Origin: Hirudinaria manillensis
Taxonomy: Eukaryota > Annelida > Clitellata > Hirudinida > Hirudinidae
Assembly (NCBI GenBank): GCA_034509925.1
Contig: CM067529.1
Span: 4,969,001-5,033,000 of the forward strand
Direction of reading: 5' to 3'
Length of the DNA stretch: 64,000 nucleotides
Positions 12,401-24,943 of the stretch are shown here, piece after piece. Numbering within the stretch: position 1 is the first letter of the stretch; each line of letters begins with the position of its first letter. The translations under genes were made by a program, and so were the position numbers. The notes below the pieces were generated by a model, which was not told where the DNA came from, searched no databases, and worked only from the letters and a program-made list of their open reading frames with translations.

Positions 12401-15169
12401 TTTTATTTATGGAACTGTTGAGTTACAACTGATTGTATCCACAAATGGATACAACACTTGACTTTTTAAAATAGCAGAGGTTTTCTCTGCATTACGTTAA
12501 GACCCTTTCACATCACGACGAAACCAGATTACTCACGATAATAAAATGAACTTTAGGTTTTTGTTAGCCTTTGCTAATTTTTAACACGTTAAAAATGTTG
12601 GTTTTAAAAATTCACTTCTACGAATAAATGGTTGCAGGAATACAACACCTCTTTTGTATTTGATCCATTATTGATTTTCCAAAAAACTTTGATAATTTCA
12701 TATGTGAATCTGTCGAAAAGGTTGTAAATAATGATATGAATGACATTTTAAATGGTTATTATTTCATATTCCAGTGGTTTCCATGGTTATTCTAACTAAA
12801 TTGAATCGGTAGGAATTAATTAATCATTAATTAATTAATTTGGAAGAAACCTAATCAAATCCATTCTAAATCTGTCCAATTTCTCTAACATTAAGCGAAC
12901 CGAATGCTTTGTTCTTGACGAATGTCGGAGACAGGCAGTAATCAACTGGTAGCAATCTATAACTCCTGCCAAGAACACTGATCTAACCTTATCCTATCCT
13001 AACCCTTTCCTAACCTAACCCTATCCTAACCCAATCCTGACTCCTCCTGACTCTGGAAATCCAATGAAATTGATAAAACTATCACATGTGAATTGATTTT
13101 TGCCCATCATTTCGCCAGGCACTACTCTTGACTGGTTGACGGGGTAATGTATTTTTGTCATTAAAGAATCAACTGAAGAACGAAAACCTAGGATAGGACA
13201 TCATTTGAAAACCAATGGAACACTTTTTCTTTTGATGCGCGCTCTTAAATGTTGAAAATCTTACGACCTGGGAGTGACGAGTGAAGAAGTTTTTAACAAT
13301 TTATTTATGAGATTTCATTTCAATGATGGTGGGCAAAGATTTTTTTTAGTAAAGTTGCTATTGTATTTTGATATGATAACTAGCGGCAGCACGTTAAATA
13401 TAACTAGCCATAATCATTGTCAGAAAAAATACTCATCAAGCACTTACGAAATTATTTCAAAACGAATCATTCACAGTTAAGAACGACTGAAGGGTCCATT
13501 GCAATCATCGATTTCACTGAATTTATAAATATTTTAGTTTGTTTTAATCGGGTATTTTGCAAAGTATTTTGAGTTGCTTGATTGACCTTCGAAAAGTGAT
13601 TGTATTTGGGTGTAAAGGTGACTTATGCAACTCAATATCAGAGGCTCGTTTTCATTCAATCATTCAAAATTCACTGCTCAATATTAACCATGAATACAAT
13701 TATTCATCCACAAATGTTTTTTTTTCAAGATGTCATGCAAAGTAAATTGAAAATATTTATTAAGATATTAAGAAAACATTTTATATCCTTCAATTAACCA
13801 CGGTATATTATTAATATTATTATTAGGTTATTGTTACGAATAAAAACCTTTTAATGCCAGGTTTATTTTGTCTGCTTCTTATTAAAAATCAAACGAAAAT
13901 CATGTTTCTTTGAATCCAAGTGGCAAACAAGTGAATTCAATGGGCAGAAAATTTCTCAGAATATTTCAGGGATTTATTTTAGAACTAGCAAAGAATTATA
14001 ACATAGCAGCAATGAATATTGACGGCAACTTGATTTATTAGCATTCTTTAAAAGATATAAGAGTGACAACTGAGTCCAACTCTGGATAACTTCCTCGATT
14101 TCATCAACTGGTGAAATTTTACAATTCCTCAAAAATGGTCGGCATTTTTATTACTTTACAAGTTCCCCGAAGGATGAGAAAAGTGGGCTGAAAAGTATGA
14201 CATGGAGACGTAGGTAAGCAGAGCTCAGACCCCAGAAGAAATTATAATCAGAACAGCTGATTCAAACCAGAGATTCAAAGCAGGCAGCTGCTTATTGCTT
14301 CCCTGTTTCGTCTCATTTGAATTTCACTCACGTGTTGCATTTTTCGGTGCTCATTGTCAGCATCATAAGGTAAATTTCTTTCCAAGATGTCATTTATTTT
14401 TATTTTTTTTTACATGATTTCTATCATCTCACCACAGTAGACTTTAGACTTTAAAAATAAGGTTTCAGTTCAAAATAACGCTCGTATGCCGCGTTGAAAA
14501 AGTGAATTTTTAGGGCGAACATAATGGAAATGTATTTTAAAATATCGATTCGCTAATCGATAGGTATACAGAATAGCCACTGTGGGTCCAATTTAAGCAA
14601 TTAGGCTTCCGTAGATTTTACTTTATTTAGATAAAGAGAGAGCTTAAGGTCTGTCAAATTATTTTTTGATTAAGATGTAGGCAATTATTACATTCGTTAA
14701 ATGTGGATAAGAATAGGCAAATATAATCGCTTATAAGAACTACTAAAATGTCTTGGGAATCTTCACAGCAATTGTATTACATACGACCACGTAAACAAAA
14801 TAATCAGTTCGCTGAGCATTTAAGCAGTCACATTAGAAACGATTACTTAAATGCAACTTTTACTGCAGCATTTGTCTATATTTACAGTGAGCCACTCATA
14901 AGAAATTTGCTTGCGCATATAAAGAACCTCTGGTATGCCCGAAATGAAATTTGATTGATCTCAACGCTCAGCTGCTAGTTGGTATAATTCAATGTGCCTC
15001 AGATATTGTACGTAACAATGTCATTAGGTCCCTTAAATAACTTTAGAGGAAATAAGGATATGTCGATGGATACTGAAAGGACATTGGCGCAGTAAATATA
15101 GAATAATGTCTGCTTTCAAACCTTTCTACGATCACTTGTTGACAATAGTAAGTCTTAACTCAGTAACGG
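9405..15169. other. long non-coding spacer
   Basis: About 5.8 kb lie between the start of the stargazin-like gene and the Sfmbt promoter region. I find only short chance reading frames, none with a recognisable domain or paired splice sites. It contains poly-T and A-rich runs, short inverted TTAATTAA repeats near 12815-12842, and the telomere-like tract listed separately. No RNA gene could be recognised. Confidence 0.5.
12983..13040. repeat. degenerate telomere-like CCTAAC-rich tract
   Basis: The plus strand carries a run of variants of CCTAACC / TATCCTAACC over about 60 bases, including TTTCCTAACCTAACCC and TATCCTAACCC. These resemble the animal telomere repeat TTAGGG read on the other strand, but units are irregular in length and interrupted by CT-rich variants. 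It may be an eroded interstitial telomeric sequence or an ordinary pyrimidine-rich minisatellite. Confidence 0.45.
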
Positions 15170-15198
15170 GCGCATGCGCAAATCTCTGTGCCATCTTG
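15170..15198. promoter_or_regulatory. NRF1-like palindrome plus YY1-like site upstream of Sfmbt
   Basis: GCGCATGCGCA at 15170-15180 matches the core of the NRF1 consensus, a perfect palindrome. GCCATCTTG at 15190-15198 is the reverse complement of the YY1/Pho core CAAGATGGC. Both sit about 480 bases before the Sfmbt start codon in otherwise AT-rich DNA, which suits a TATA-less housekeeping promoter. The first coding exon of Sfmbt follows an acceptor-like TTTTGCAG at 15658, so a 5' non-coding exon near here is likely. Function is inferred from motifs only. Confidence 0.4.
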
Positions 15199-15673
15199 TG
15201 AAATTGAGTGTATTGCTTAGAAGCGTACGGCAGTTTCACGGTTTTAACTTTTCAAATTTGTTGAAACGGAGGCCCGAGGTTAAATTTTCTTTTTATCTTG
15301 CTTTGTATAAACATGTAATAAAACATATAGAGGTATTTTTGAGGCCATTCGATGAAGTATTTTATAATAATTCGTGAAAAACATGAGCGAAGTGTCGGAG
15401 CGGATGTTATTGGGTTTTCGATATCTGCGAGGTACTATTTTTGTTTTAAAAGCGGTTTGCTGGGTCGACGTTTAAGATATTGTTTTCCTTATTTTTTATT
15501 GATTTTCGTTTTGCCAACGCTTCTTTAAAAATGTATTTTTTTTATTTTCTTTGTTTTATTTGAGAATCAGCCCACCAATTAAATTGCGCGAAATAGAATA
15601 TTTTCATGAGAGTTTCCCATTAAGAACGTTTTTAAAGTGATGTATGTGGATTTTGCAGCCGAATTGAACTTTA

Positions 15674-18600
15674 ATGCATCAACCACACAATCCAGATCTA
15701 AGTGCCAAAGGGAATCGTACCTATATAAAAAAGATTTTGGCAAGTCCTTCGTTAGATTCGTTTGAAACCGAACGTGGTGCAACTTATTCAGGAAGCCCAT
15801 CAAGTCTTAATGGCTTTCATGTACACGGTGCCCTATCTTGGGAACCTAAAGCCATCCGAAATCGAAGAGAACCAGAGTTCATCGAAACTGATTTTACGTC
15901 GCCGCTAACCGAATTATCTAGGCCTCTTTCATTAAATGCTAATGATGAATTTATGTCCAGAGAGGCGGACTTACATTCAAACTTAAATAAAAGACCATTT
16001 TCAGCAAATCAGGTGAATTACGTAAATGGTTGTTAATTTTTATATGTTACAATTTGGTTAAAAACCTTGTTTCTAAAAGATTTCAGATGAAGTTATTCTC
16101 AGGAAATCTACAACATTTATGAACATGCCTACAAACTATTCTGCTACACATCAAGACTTTGGAAAGATAAAGTTGGCAGATGGTAATTTCAACTCCAGTA
16201 AAATATCATTCAGTCAGAAAGCTAGTCCAATGCAAATAAGTAATTACATGGCTCAAAATAACAGTCAGAAATTTGTGAGTTCACTCCAAACATGCCATCC
16301 CAGGATATCCCAACTAAATTTGAGTATTCAAAAGTCAAATATTTCAACCAGCTTGCCATTTGCCAAAACCATTCAACCCAGCGACAAGTATGGAGTAGCC
16401 AATTTAAGTAGGAATACTTACATTGAAAGTTCACCATATCCCCTGAAGTGTAATGAGTCTCTGGAAAATCTCCCAGCCAGTTTTATCAGCAACACACCAC
16501 TGAATTTATCCTCAAAGGACAGACCTGGAAAAGGTGATTTATGTCAGCCCAAGGCATTTGATTCTCATTCTGGTTCTGGAGTTGCAACAGTCTCTAAAAC
16601 CTGTGAGCCTGTTGCTCCACTAAACTTGATTTACAAGAAGAGCCCTTTGAACCTGGCAAATGATTTGACCCCGCTTACCAGTCAACCAAATAAATTAGGA
16701 GATCCAAAACTTTTAACTACATCTAGTACAAATGAAATAAACATTTCTCGACCGAGTTCCCTGGAAGCATTAGATGACATTGAAAAACAGGAAAATTGTT
16801 GTGAAACCTCAGACTCTGTTGAGACATCTTCTAGCTTCATACCTTCAACCATCAGTGCTACAACATCTGCCTCAATCAAGGAGATGACTGACCTGAAAAT
16901 GCTCAAACGCTCGCATGACGAGAACGTCTCGTCAGTCTTTCCGGTTAAACAACCGAGGGCTTCATTGAGTCACTTGAATTATTCAGATGTTTCCTTAAAA
17001 GAGGAAGTTGCCAGTTGTAAAAGCCTGGAAGGTCTGTTTTTAATGTTTCTCTTGTTATTTTGCAAAGCATTTGATTGCTTATGAATAATTTGGTCAGACT
17101 ATGAAGAGCATCAACAACCAGAGTCAGATGATGGCAAGTTTATTTGGGACGACTATTTGGAATATTGTGGTGCCACCTCAGTTCCTTCAATTTTGTTTAA
17201 ACATGTCAGTTGAGTTTCAACTTAAGTGTTTCGAATGCGTCCCCGTTTATTCACGAAGTCAATTTAAAATTATAAAAAATTATTTTCTGTAAATAATGAA
17301 TTTAATTTTCGACAAAGGTTGAAAGCAGTTTACAAAATGGCCTGAAGAAAGGCATGATGCTTGAAGTGGCAAACAAGGATCCTTCTGGGACTTTTTGGGT
17401 GGCTTCCATAATCATGTCCTGTGGTCAGTTACTCATGCTGAGGCCTGCTTGTTGTCAGACGGGAGATGTGGGAGCTTCATTAGATTTCTGGTGTGACATG
17501 TCAACATATGAACTCCATCCCATTGGTTGGTGTGCAGCCAATCAAATGCCAATCTGTCCCCCAAAAGGTTACTTCTAATTTCTGCTTGTTATTATTTATA
17601 TGAAATTGTTTATTTATAAATTATTTATGCAAAATTGTTTTAGATTTGGCTGATAAAGTTGCTCAAGAATGGGAGTCTGCATTGCAAGAATCATTGGTCC
17701 AGGCTGTTACACCTCCCTCATACATGCTTGACCAAGTAGGATGCCATTGTTGATCATTACTGACGACTCTCAAACATTTTATTCTTGAATTCAGAAGACA
17801 GGATCATTACCATTCGATCAGATACACGTCGACATGACCTATGAAATACAACACGAGGCAGACCCACAGAAGCTATGGTTTGTTCGAGTCTTGAAAAACG
17901 TTGGTGGGAGATTGTTGTTGCAGTACAAGGGAAGCTCAGATACTTTCTGGATGTTTTACACGAACCACAGATTGCATCCTCTTGGATTTTCATCCGAACA
18001 AAATAAAAAACTGATTCCCCCTTTTGGTGAGTTTATACATGAAAATATGGCAAAATGTTTTGTTTATCATTTCATCTGTTTGGTACTTGCAATTATTACT
18101 TTGCGTATTTACTTTGCATGTTTACAGAAATTCAAAAGAAACTCTCAGAAAATGAAGTGAAAGAAATAAAGCATGATTCAGCAAGCAGTATTGGTCCCCC
18201 TGCAAGGGTTTTTGAGGTTTTGTGCTAGCCTCTTGATCTGAGTTATTTTTAAAATGAATTCTAATTCATAAATTATTCTCTTCTCCAAGGATTGCGATCC
18301 ACTGGAGAAGCACAACTTTCAGGAAGGCTGGAGACTGGAACTGCTCGACACGACAGTCTCTGCCCTCGCGGTTGCCCACGTCTCCAAAATCGTCGACGAA
18401 TTTTATTTCATTGTCGAGCTGGACGGAATGCCGAACGAGTGCCATCAAATGTTTTGTTGCCATCAAAATTCTTCGATTATTTTTCCAGTCGGATGGCACA
18501 AAGAGCACGACGTACGTCTACTTCCACCCTCTGGTAAACGTTAGAATTTGTTTTATATTTGAAGTTTTTCATGAATGACTTTTTCATGATTTTTAGGTTA

Positions 18601-21600
18601 CAACGACGGCCTTGAATTCGATTGGTCGGCTTATTTGAAACGCTTTGATTTTAAACCCGCTCCCTTTGAAAGTTTCACTCAGGTAAATGCTTGTTCGTTT
18701 GATTTTCTTTACAACAATTTTATTAACTCTGCAGATTAAACTGATTTTGAATGCAATATTTTTAGGCTCATGTAATTTTGAGTGACTTTGAGAAGGGCAT
18801 GAAACTGGAGGCCACAGATATCAGAAATCCTGATGAAATATGTGCATCCACCGTTGAGGACATCAAAGGACCCCTGCTTTGGATCAAACTAGATCACGAT
18901 CCCGCTTCCTTAATGGTTGGTCACTTTTATGCGAGCATATGTTCGTTTCCTTTTCCTGTATCTCATTATTTGCTTTTCAGATTGTTCCTTACGATTCTCA
19001 CGACATATTTCCTATTGGTTGGTGCGAAAGCAATAACTATCAGTTGAAGACCCCTCTCTACAGATCTCCAAGCTGCCAAAGCATCGCCTCGAAGGAAGTT
19101 GTGTGCGTATGCTTCGTGCAAATGTTTTTAGAAACTGCTTAATTTGTATATGGAAAATTGAATTTTATTTGCAGTACAAACAAACATTCTAATGGATCTC
19201 ATCTGAATACCACATCAACAAGGAGTTTGTATTTTAATTTAGATTCTGTAATTAGCCTAGATACATGTGGAGTATGGTCTTCTGTTGTCATGGTTTCTTA
19301 CAATTAAAAGAAAATTGCATTTAGCAAAACAATTCTTCAATCTGTTTATACAGGATGTTTGACATCTATATAGGTTTGGCCTTAAAAACACCTAATAAAA
19401 AGACTCTAATTATTATTCTAATATTATTGCTGATAATTCATGCAAAAAGGTTATTGGTAATTCCACAAATTGGGGGTGACTAATCGAATGTTTTCAATTC
19501 TAATTTCTGCTTACTTTTCTATCCTTATTTTCAGAATCTAGCGGATGGTGTCCAAAGATCTATTTCAACACCAAGTGCTACAGCGGACCCTTCTTGAGCA
19601 AATGGCGACTTCACAACTTGCCAAAATCCATCGGTCCCGGTTCTGTCATTTCGGTGATGACGACCGTCATCTCAAAACTCATCGCTTCTGCTTACAAATC
19701 GAGCAGAGTGCTCAGAGAACTTCAGATGGAAGGGCCGCCAAATCCCGGCATGCACCAGCAAATCCTGAAAACAAAGTGATTACTTTTGATCTTCTCGGCC
19801 CCTCTCCTATCTTATGGTTTATGTAAATATCAATATGTTAATTATTTCAAATCCATTTGTATGGATCCTTCTTGAGCTCCTTTTAAGGAATGTAATTACT
19901 TTGCAAACTCTTCTAAATTATAGAGTTTGCTGTTAACTGGAAAAGTTAACTGACATGTTTAAATACAATCCAGGTACAACATGAAAAACTACAGCGCGGC
20001 CGTCGAGATTTGTACGTCTGCCTCGCAAGTCGATCAGTTCTGCAGGGATCTTTGCCGAAGGCTGATTTGCTGTCCCAATCTTATCTCCAGTCACTCGTAT
20101 CCCTCTGTTTGTCCTGAGAACTGCTTGAAGATTGCCAAGTCAAAACACTGTAAGGCATAAAGCACAATGAAAATACCCTATCACTACTCCTAACAATAAC
20201 AGCAATATTACATTTAATGCCTATATTTAGGACCTTAATGGCCTAGCAACTTCTCAAATTCCATTTATGTCTGAAATGAATGTCAGCTTGGCCATCGTAA
20301 CTTGCGCTTTAGATTTCCACTTCGGAGAAAGACGAAAACAAATCGGGAGGCCGAGAGGAGGACACTCGAACATCGAACACGTCCTTCCAGAAGAGCAAAA
20401 TTCTTTGAGCCAAAAACGGAAAAGGAAATACAAGAAAAAGCTCCTGCTAACTCTGAGGAAGAAACACGGGTCCAATTCTGCTCCCACTCGTAGCGGAACT
20501 TCGGATGCCGAAGCGAGCTCCTCCGAGATTTCGTCGAAATATTCCATCGCCCTCGTAAATGGAGTCCAAACGGTCGACTCGGGCGGGCACGCAAAAGAGC
20601 GAGAAGATGCAGATTTCAAGATAGATGATATCAATTCGAAACCTTGCGAATCGGTGACAAAGTTGAAAATTATTTGCAACCAGGAGAAAGAAGATGGTAA
20701 CAAGAGCTACATGGTGTTGAACAACTCTAAAAGTAATTTGCCCCTCGAAAAACCCATTTCGAGGAAAAGGAAACGCGAGGACAACTCCGAATGTCGCAAA
20801 TCCACGGAAATCAAAAGAAAGTACGAGGTCCGGACGAGGGGAATTTCTCTGACGAAGAATTATTCCTTCGAAAAGAAGTCGCACAAGAAGATTTATATCA
20901 TCCCTCCGACGCCGCCTGCCAACCATGTTCCGTTGCTGCCCCAAACTGTGGAGGAAGCAAGCTCGAAGCCTGAAAAAGTTTCTCCGGTAGATATTATCGT
21001 TTTTAAAATGAAGTGCATTTTTTTTAGTTTCTTGATCCATTAAGTTAACTAATTATTCTTATTTGGTGAATATTCATGGATGTTTGTGGCATTCAGCAAG
21101 TGTATTAATATTAAAATAGTATCAGATTAAATAATATCGGATTAAAATAGTAACAAGTTAGAAATTACTTCGAGCTTGTTGAATCCTTCAGTTTTGCTTT
21201 CATTATCCTCTTCATGAAACTTCATTTAGATATTAATTAAGTAATTATTATAAAGTAATAAATTATTAAATATAACTTAATGAAAATAAGTTAATTTCAT
21301 TTCAGAACAAGCCGGTGGGGTCATTGAACTCTCTGAAGTTGACATCAAATCCTGCTGACTGGAGCGTGCAACAAGTCACCGACTTCATTAAAATGACTGA
21401 CTGCTCCAAACTTTCAAAGACCATCAGGGATCAGGTTAGTCTCAGATATAAGTTTATTATTCCAAATGAGCATTAATTACATATATATATATATATATAA
21501 CAATAGAGCATATGCTTATGACTTATTATATTTTCTTTATATATTATTTTGATTAATTGAAGCATTTATTCTGTTTTTAAAAAGGAGATTGATGGAAAAT

Positions 21601-21737
21601 CTTTGCTTCTCCTCACACTTCCAACAGTCCAGGAATTTATCGAGCCAAAGCTTGGACCTGCTGTAAAACTGTGTGATCTTATCGAAAGACTTAGACGTGC
21701 TTTCTTCTGTCAATATGCAAACACAATAACTATCTGA
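15674..21737 (+). CDS. SFMBT: Sfmbt, Polycomb-group MBT-repeat protein
   Basis: Seventeen exons join in phase, about 1361 residues: 15674-16012, 16080-17031, 17098-17204, 17318-17567, 17644-17735, 17795-18026, 18128-18216, 18290-18533, 18597-18682, 18766-18915, 18981-19102, 19175-19224, 19535-19775, 19974-20149, 20313-20986, 21306-21434 and 21585-21737. Sfmbt is the methyl-lysine-reading partner of Pho/YY1 in the PhoRC Polycomb complex. After a Ser-rich N-terminus of about 430 residues, four MBT repeats follow (first begins [14 protein letters not shown]; signatures HPIGWC, HPLGF, FPVGWH, FPIGWC). Then come a SLED domain ([29 protein letters not shown]), a basic linker with [10 protein letters not shown] as in vertebrate SFMBT, and a C-terminal SAM domain ([18 protein letters not shown]). 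No FCS zinc finger, present in fly Sfmbt, is seen in the N-terminus. The start codon lies 15 bases after an acceptor. Confidence 0.93.
21481..21499. repeat. (AT)n microsatellite in last Sfmbt intron
   Basis: A pure AT dinucleotide run of about 19 bases lies in the intron between the two SAM-domain exons of Sfmbt. Confidence 0.8.
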
Positions 21738-23504
21738 ATTCCAATGATTTCTTGACTATTGAGGGCAACTACGAGGTGATGAACATGAATCAAATACCTT
21801 AATAGGTGTGAACATGTGATGCATTCAGCCTTATAAATTTTTTTTATGTGATATTGTTCTGGTTTATTGACTGTTACATTTCTCTTAAATTTGTCGAACC
21901 AATTTGTGTTCTTCAAGGATGTGTCTGTGGCGAATCATCGTTTTTTTGCGAGGCGGATGACGCCTATTGTGCATGTCTGCAAGTATGAAGTTTAGCCATC
22001 GGTTGAAGTAATATTCATGACATTCCTTTTAACAACCTTAGAATAAATACTATGAATAAATAAATAAATAGAATGCATTTCCTGAATAATTTAATTCACT
22101 CGCGTTTAGATTATCAGGAACGCGGGAGAGTCTAGTTATTGTTCCGTCTTAAAATCAATCTACTAATTTGGTTACTTTCATCGCTAATTTCTATAAGTCG
22201 TCCTCTGTAAAAAACGATTAGATGTTTGAGCACATTCGCGGCGCATCGATTCTGCTCTCTATTGAAGATAACGACTTATGTCGCTAATCTTTCGCTATCG
22301 AGGCATGGTGTTTTGCCGCGTCTAAATTTGTATTTCGGTCCAGCAGTTAACCTGCGGAATTAATCAGAAACCTTATCGCTGCGATTAATTTGGCAGTTTA
22401 AAGGCAGAAGGAATTTAATGGACCGGGCTAGGTCTAGGTCAATGAGTACCCTCATAAAGTATTCCATGATGAGTGACGATTAAAACAAAATTTAAATTAT
22501 GTCACTATGAAAGTTCAGAGAAACAACGAAAAGTTCCATGCAAATGTGAAATTTATATCTGATTGCTAAGTTTACTTTTCCTAAAAAAATAATTACCACA
22601 TCCTCCACAGGCACTAATAGAATCCAACGGCCTCACCATAAAAATTTCTTTTTAGTACGTAAAATAAAAAGTTTGGTTAAATATAATGTAAAATTTAAAT
22701 TTAAAGCATTGATTGAAAAACAAAATTTTTTTTACAAATCTGTAAACTTTACAGCCTTAACAACTTAGTTCATTACTAGAATCTCATAACACCTTTTGAG
22801 AGTTTTAACTTCGCAAAACGTTTTTATTAATTTAATATCAAATTTGAAATTTAAGTTACACCAGATTTCTCCATTGTCCGTTGCATTTCCAGCATGTCCG
22901 TTGCGTCGGTTGCTATGAAAGGAAAGACCGTGGATGTAGTTTAGATCTCGAAAAGGTTTTTTTTTTATTCGGATTGTATTGTTTTGGGATTTTATTTAGA
23001 TTTGTTCTCACGCATTTGCCATCAGATCTTGATCATAGAGCTGGAGAGAGTTGAGCTAAAGTAAATTGAATTGTGCTTAAAATTGTACGTCCACGCCTGT
23101 GGCTCCGGCCAATCGATGGTTTGCAGAGAGGTATCGGAAAACCTGCTTTACGATCAGCGAGGGTGTTTGTTGTTTAGGCGTTGATTTTAAAGTCATTGTT
23201 TGAGTGCGCATATTCAGAAGCGAACAGACCGAGAATCTAGAATGTGATTTGCATCTTAAGGCTGAATGCAATGTTGCAATTAATAATATGAGCCAAGGAT
23301 CTAAATATTGATTTTTGATTGTCGAGTATGATTTTGTATTTCAAGTTGTTTGCATGCATTTGTAGTCACTTTAAATGGCCTCCAAAGATGAACTGACATG
23401 TCCTGAAATGTGGTACTAACAGTTTTAACCATAGTTCATCATTTAAAGTAACTAAATTTGTTTGTCCAGACTTTGGGAAGGTGTTTCAAGTAGAGTGTGG
23501 TGTC
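21738..23504. other. Sfmbt 3' region and CNBP 5' region
   Basis: AATAAATAC and repeated AATAAAT signals at about 22042-22068 probably end Sfmbt. The rest is AT-rich. A 5' non-coding exon of CNBP is likely, because the CNBP start codon lies about 35 bases downstream of a clear acceptor (TTTGTCCAG near 23469). I could not place that exon. A GC-richer patch at 22870-22930 is a possible promoter. No coding exon was recognised. Confidence 0.4.
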
Positions 23505-24657
23505 ATGGCTGAAAAGGATGCTTGTTACAATTGTGGAAAGACAGGACATTATGCACGAGACTGTTGGTCCAGAGGGGGAAGAGTGATATCTAGAGGTGGC
23601 AGAGGAGGTGGACCTACAAGAGGTAGAGGCAGGGGATCCAGTAGGACTGGTAAGCAAGATAAATTCTAAGCATTCTATTTATATGAGGTCAGTCCCAAAA
23701 TGTTAACATGTTGTCAAAGGAACATAATTTAGGACTGCATTTAGTTTTTATAAATTTTACACTAATGCTTGTGAATCATGACTGTTTATATTGAAAAGTT
23801 ATTTGGTCACCAAGTGTTAAGATGTAATTTTTTTCACTACTCATGAAGTGTTATTCTCATCTCTCTGTTGAAAAAATAATAAATAGAATGAACTATTTTT
23901 TAGAGTTTTAGTAAACATTGAAATTGGCTATAGATATAATTTAAATATTTTTTTCATACGTTGTGATAATTGACTGACTTGGTTATATCAGATTAAGTTG
24001 CTAAAATGCTTCCAGAGAGGTGCTTCAAATGCAATCGAGTCGGACATTATGCCAGAGATTGTAGAGAAGAACAAGAAAGGTGCTACAAATGCAACCAATT
24101 GGGTCACATTGCCAAGAACTGCAACCAACCTCAGGAAGCAGGCATGTCAATTTGGCCATTTGGGTTACTTTTTTGCAACCCTCTCGGATTATTTTAGAGC
24201 TGCAGAGGTTACGATCAGCAAGACGGATCGAACTTCTATTTATGCTTATAGATTCCTGCTACAACTGTGGACAAGCTGGTCACTTGCAGAGAGATTGTAA
24301 AGCGGGTGATTTGAGGGAGTGTTACCATTGCGGTCAAAGAGGACATTTGGCCAGAGATTGCAAGGGAAAACAGGAGGATTTGAGAGAATGCTACACCTGC
24401 GGTAACACTGGACACCTCTCTAGGAATTGTCCCGAAGCCGGAGATGGCGACTACGAGGATGACGGAGCTTGTTTCAAGTGAGTCGACGCGATCGTGGGTA
24501 GATCGGATCGGCCGAATTACGACCGGTTTCTTGACTTTACAGGTGCGGACAGAAAGGCCACATAGCCAGAAACTGCCCTTCAAAGGGCACTCAGTGTTAC
24601 ACCTGCAAGAAAACAGGACACTTGGCTCAAGACTGTCCTGAAAAGGAAGTCAAATAA
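23505..24657 (+). CDS. CNBP: CNBP (ZNF9), CCHC zinc-knuckle nucleic-acid-binding protein
   Basis: Four coding exons join in phase: 23505-23649, 23998-24141, 24252-24477 and 24543-24657, about 209 residues. CNBP binds G-rich single-stranded RNA and DNA and affects translation. Eight CX2CX4HX4C knuckles are visible: [98 protein letters not shown] and [14 protein letters not shown]. An Arg/Gly-rich segment lies between knuckles 1 and 2, as in other CNBP proteins. Vertebrate CNBP has seven knuckles and about 177 residues. The second intron appears to start with GC (GCAG/GCATGT at 24142); no GT donor there fits the phase of the ATAG acceptor. If that intron were retained, translation would stop early and leave only knuckles 1-3. 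Confidence 0.92.
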
Positions 24658-24910
24658 CTTGATGACTATTACTACTGGTACTAAAGTTGAAGTTACTTTT
24701 GAAGTGTAGTTTTAGTTGCATGGATTTTAGAATTAACATTTGTATCGAGGACTTTTATTTAACAGGTTTCCGATGGCTATTTTTATTGGGTTGTTTGTTC
24801 TTTGCGATCGACATGCCGTTGGAAAATGATTGAAAGGCTGATGACGTGTTTGGAGCTTCTATGTGTTTGCTTGTCTGAAGTCTTCACGACACCTTCTTTT
24901 TCTCCATCAA

Positions 24911-24943
<33 letters not shown>

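Noticed and set aside
13274-15377. Several 60-70-residue plus-strand frames in the spacer before Sfmbt
   Set aside because: They have random composition, no domain, no splice partners, and length expected by chance in AT-rich DNA.
20254-21040. Long minus-strand and alternate-frame reading frames over 20254-21040
   Set aside because: They overlap the large Sfmbt linker exon (20313-20986), whose frame is fixed by SLED and SAM homology on both sides. They are shadows.
23998-24300. Alternate-frame 100-residue reading frame over CNBP exon 2
   Set aside because: It has no knuckle motifs; the correct frame has two perfect CCHC units in the same DNA.
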